Source: Hydrogenophaga sp. | GTDB lineage: Bacteria; Pseudomonadota; Gammaproteobacteria; Burkholderiales; Burkholderiaceae_C | Reading direction: 5' to 3' | DNA length: 6,021 bases | Assembly (NCBI GenBank): GCA_011390855.1 | Contig: JAABRN010000042.1 | Coordinates: 1 to 6,021 of the forward strand | Shown here: positions 5,006 to 6,021 of the stretch, in pieces | How positions within the stretch are numbered: the first letter of the stretch is position 1 | Layout of the letters: each line of letters begins with the position of its first letter | Translations under genes and position numbers: made by a program | The notes under the pieces: model-generated | What the model was told of the DNA's origin: nothing | The model's input: the letters and a program-made list of their open reading frames with translations, nothing else | The model's database searches: none

Positions 5006-6021
5006 GCCTCGTCAGAGGTGCCCGCAGCGCCGCCCACACCGTCGCTTTTGAAAAGACCCGGCGTGAGTTCGTGCTTCTGGAGCAAACGGTAGAACTCGGT
5101 GCGGTTGCGCTGAGCCAGGCGGGCCGCGTCGGCCACATTGCCGTCGGTCATCTTGAGCAGGCCGACCAGGTAGTCACGCTCGAAGCGCTGTCGGGCATCG
5201 GTGAAGCTGAGCACTTCGGTAGAGGGGGTGCGCAGCGCGCGCTGCACCAGCGCCAATGAAACCAGCGGGGTGGTGGTGAGCGCGCAAGCCTGCTCGACCA
5301 CGTTGTAGAGCTGGCGAACATTGCCTGGCCAGGAGGCCATCGTCAGTGCCTTCAATGCCTCTGGTGCAAAGCCTGAGTTGCGCTTGCCGTACTTGCTGGC
5401 GAGCTTGGACAGGAAGTGGTTGGCCAGTAGTGCGATGTCTTCGCGGCGTTCGGCCAGGGTGGGCAGGGTGAGCGTGACCACGTTGAGCCGGTAGTACAGG
5501 TCCTCGCGGAACTGTCCCGCCGCCATGGCTTCTTCGAGGTTTCGGTGCGTGGCCGAGATGATGCGCACGTCCACTGGGATCGACTGGCTGGAGCCCAGCG
5601 GGCGTATGGCGCGTTCCTGCAACACGCGCAGCAGCTTCACCTGTAGCGCAGGAGGCATGTCACCAATCTCGTCGAGCAGCAAGGTGCCGCCGTCGGCGGT
5701 CTGGAACAGGCCTTTGTGATTGGCCACCGCGTCGGTGAAGGCGCCCTTCACGTGGCCGAACAGTTCGGACTCCAGCAAGGCTTCCGGAATGGCGCCGCAG
5801 TTCACGGCGATGAATGGCTTTTTTGCGCGTGGACTGGCGCGGTGGATGGCCTGGGCCAGCATTTCCTTGCCCGTCCCGCTGTCGCCGCGCAGCAGCACGC
5901 TGGCGTCTGATTGCGCAATCATGCGGGCCTCGGCCAGCAGGTCGGCCATGCGGTTGGAGCGGCTGATCACGTCGGCCCGCCATTCTTCATCGGCCTGCGA
6001 AGTTGGGCTGGCAGGCGCCCC
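4990..6021 (-). CDS. glrR: Sigma-54-dependent response regulator, GlrR/QseF type, 5' truncated
   Basis: The frame is open from the right edge to TGA (4992-4990), giving 343 visible residues; the receiver domain and true start lie outside the window. Numbering from the GTG at 5970 (an internal codon), the AAA+ domain shows Walker A 'GDSGTGKE' (29-36), the sigma-54 contact loop 'GAFTDA' (76-81, normally GAFTGA), Walker B 'GGTLLLDEIGD' (94-104), the arginine-finger region 'FREDLYYRLNV' (154-164) and 'WPGNVRQL' (214-221). A Fis-type helix-turn-helix follows (about 277-297), with 'RNRTEFYRLLQKHEL' nearly identical, from memory, to E. coli GlrR. The linker 'DEEWRADVISRS' upstream also resembles that of GlrR. 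GlrR is activated by the sensor kinase GlrK and in enterobacteria drives glmY and rpoE from sigma-54 promoters. Here the gene lies 190 bp upstream of opgG in the same direction, and two exact GlrR-type sites lie in between. An acidic tail of about 15 residues follows the HTH. Assignment as GlrR rather than another NtrC-family member is good but not proven without the N-terminus. Confidence 0.85.
   Translation of the reverse strand, partial: GAPASPTSQADEEWRADVISRSNRMADLLAEARMIAQSDASVLLRGDSGTGKEMLAQAIHRASPRAKKPFIAVNCGAIPEALLESELFGHVKGAFTDAVANHKGLFQTADGGTLLLDEIGDMPPALQVKLLRVLQERAIRPLGSSQSIPVDVRIISATHRNLEEAMAAGQFREDLYYRLNVVTLTLPTLAERREDIALLANHFLSKLASKYGKRNSGFAPEALKALTMASWPGNVRQLYNVVEQACALTTTPLVSLALVQRALRTPSTEVLSFTDARQRFERDYLVGLLKMTDGNVADAARLAQRNRTEFYRLLQKHELTPGLFKSDGVGGAAGTSDEAVAEE

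Overview
The window looks like a chromosomal segment of a high-GC betaproteobacterium, most likely Burkholderiales/Comamonadaceae. The basis is recalled protein similarity: the Ffh M domain with its 'RRIAAGAG' variant and Gly/Met-rich tail, the GlrR-like regulator, and strong GC bias at third codon positions. Genus cannot be named from this sequence. No mobile element, CRISPR array, tRNA or rRNA was seen.

Layout: on the + strand, the 3' end of ffh (signal recognition particle protein, bases 1-456) is followed after 46 bp by a small polytopic membrane protein gene (503-1129) of the CbiM-like/COG3235 type. This gene converges on opgH. The 50-bp junction holds a perfect 12-bp stem-loop that contains the stop codon of the membrane protein gene, plus a second palindrome over the opgH stop codon. 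On the - strand, read right to left, come a 5'-truncated sigma-54 activator of the GlrR/QseF type (6021-4990), a 190-bp regulatory gap, opgG (4799-3228) and opgH (3231-1180). opgG and opgH overlap by ATGA. Together OpgH and OpgG make osmoregulated periplasmic glucans (OPG): OpgH polymerises and exports the glucan backbone at the inner membrane, and OpgG acts on it in the periplasm.

The most interesting part is the glrR-opgG gap. It has the architecture of an enhancer-dependent sigma-54 promoter: two exact TGTC-N10-GACA inverted repeats (the motif known for GlrR at enterobacterial glmY), an exact IHF consensus match, and a near-perfect -24/-12 sigma-54 promoter (TGGCACG-N4-TTGC). The predicted transcription start falls about one base before the opgG ATG, so the sigma-54 transcript would be essentially leaderless. 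The inference is that GlrR drives OPG synthesis in this lineage through sigma-54, linking an envelope-stress two-component system directly to periplasmic glucans. I do not recall this circuit being described, but I could not search.
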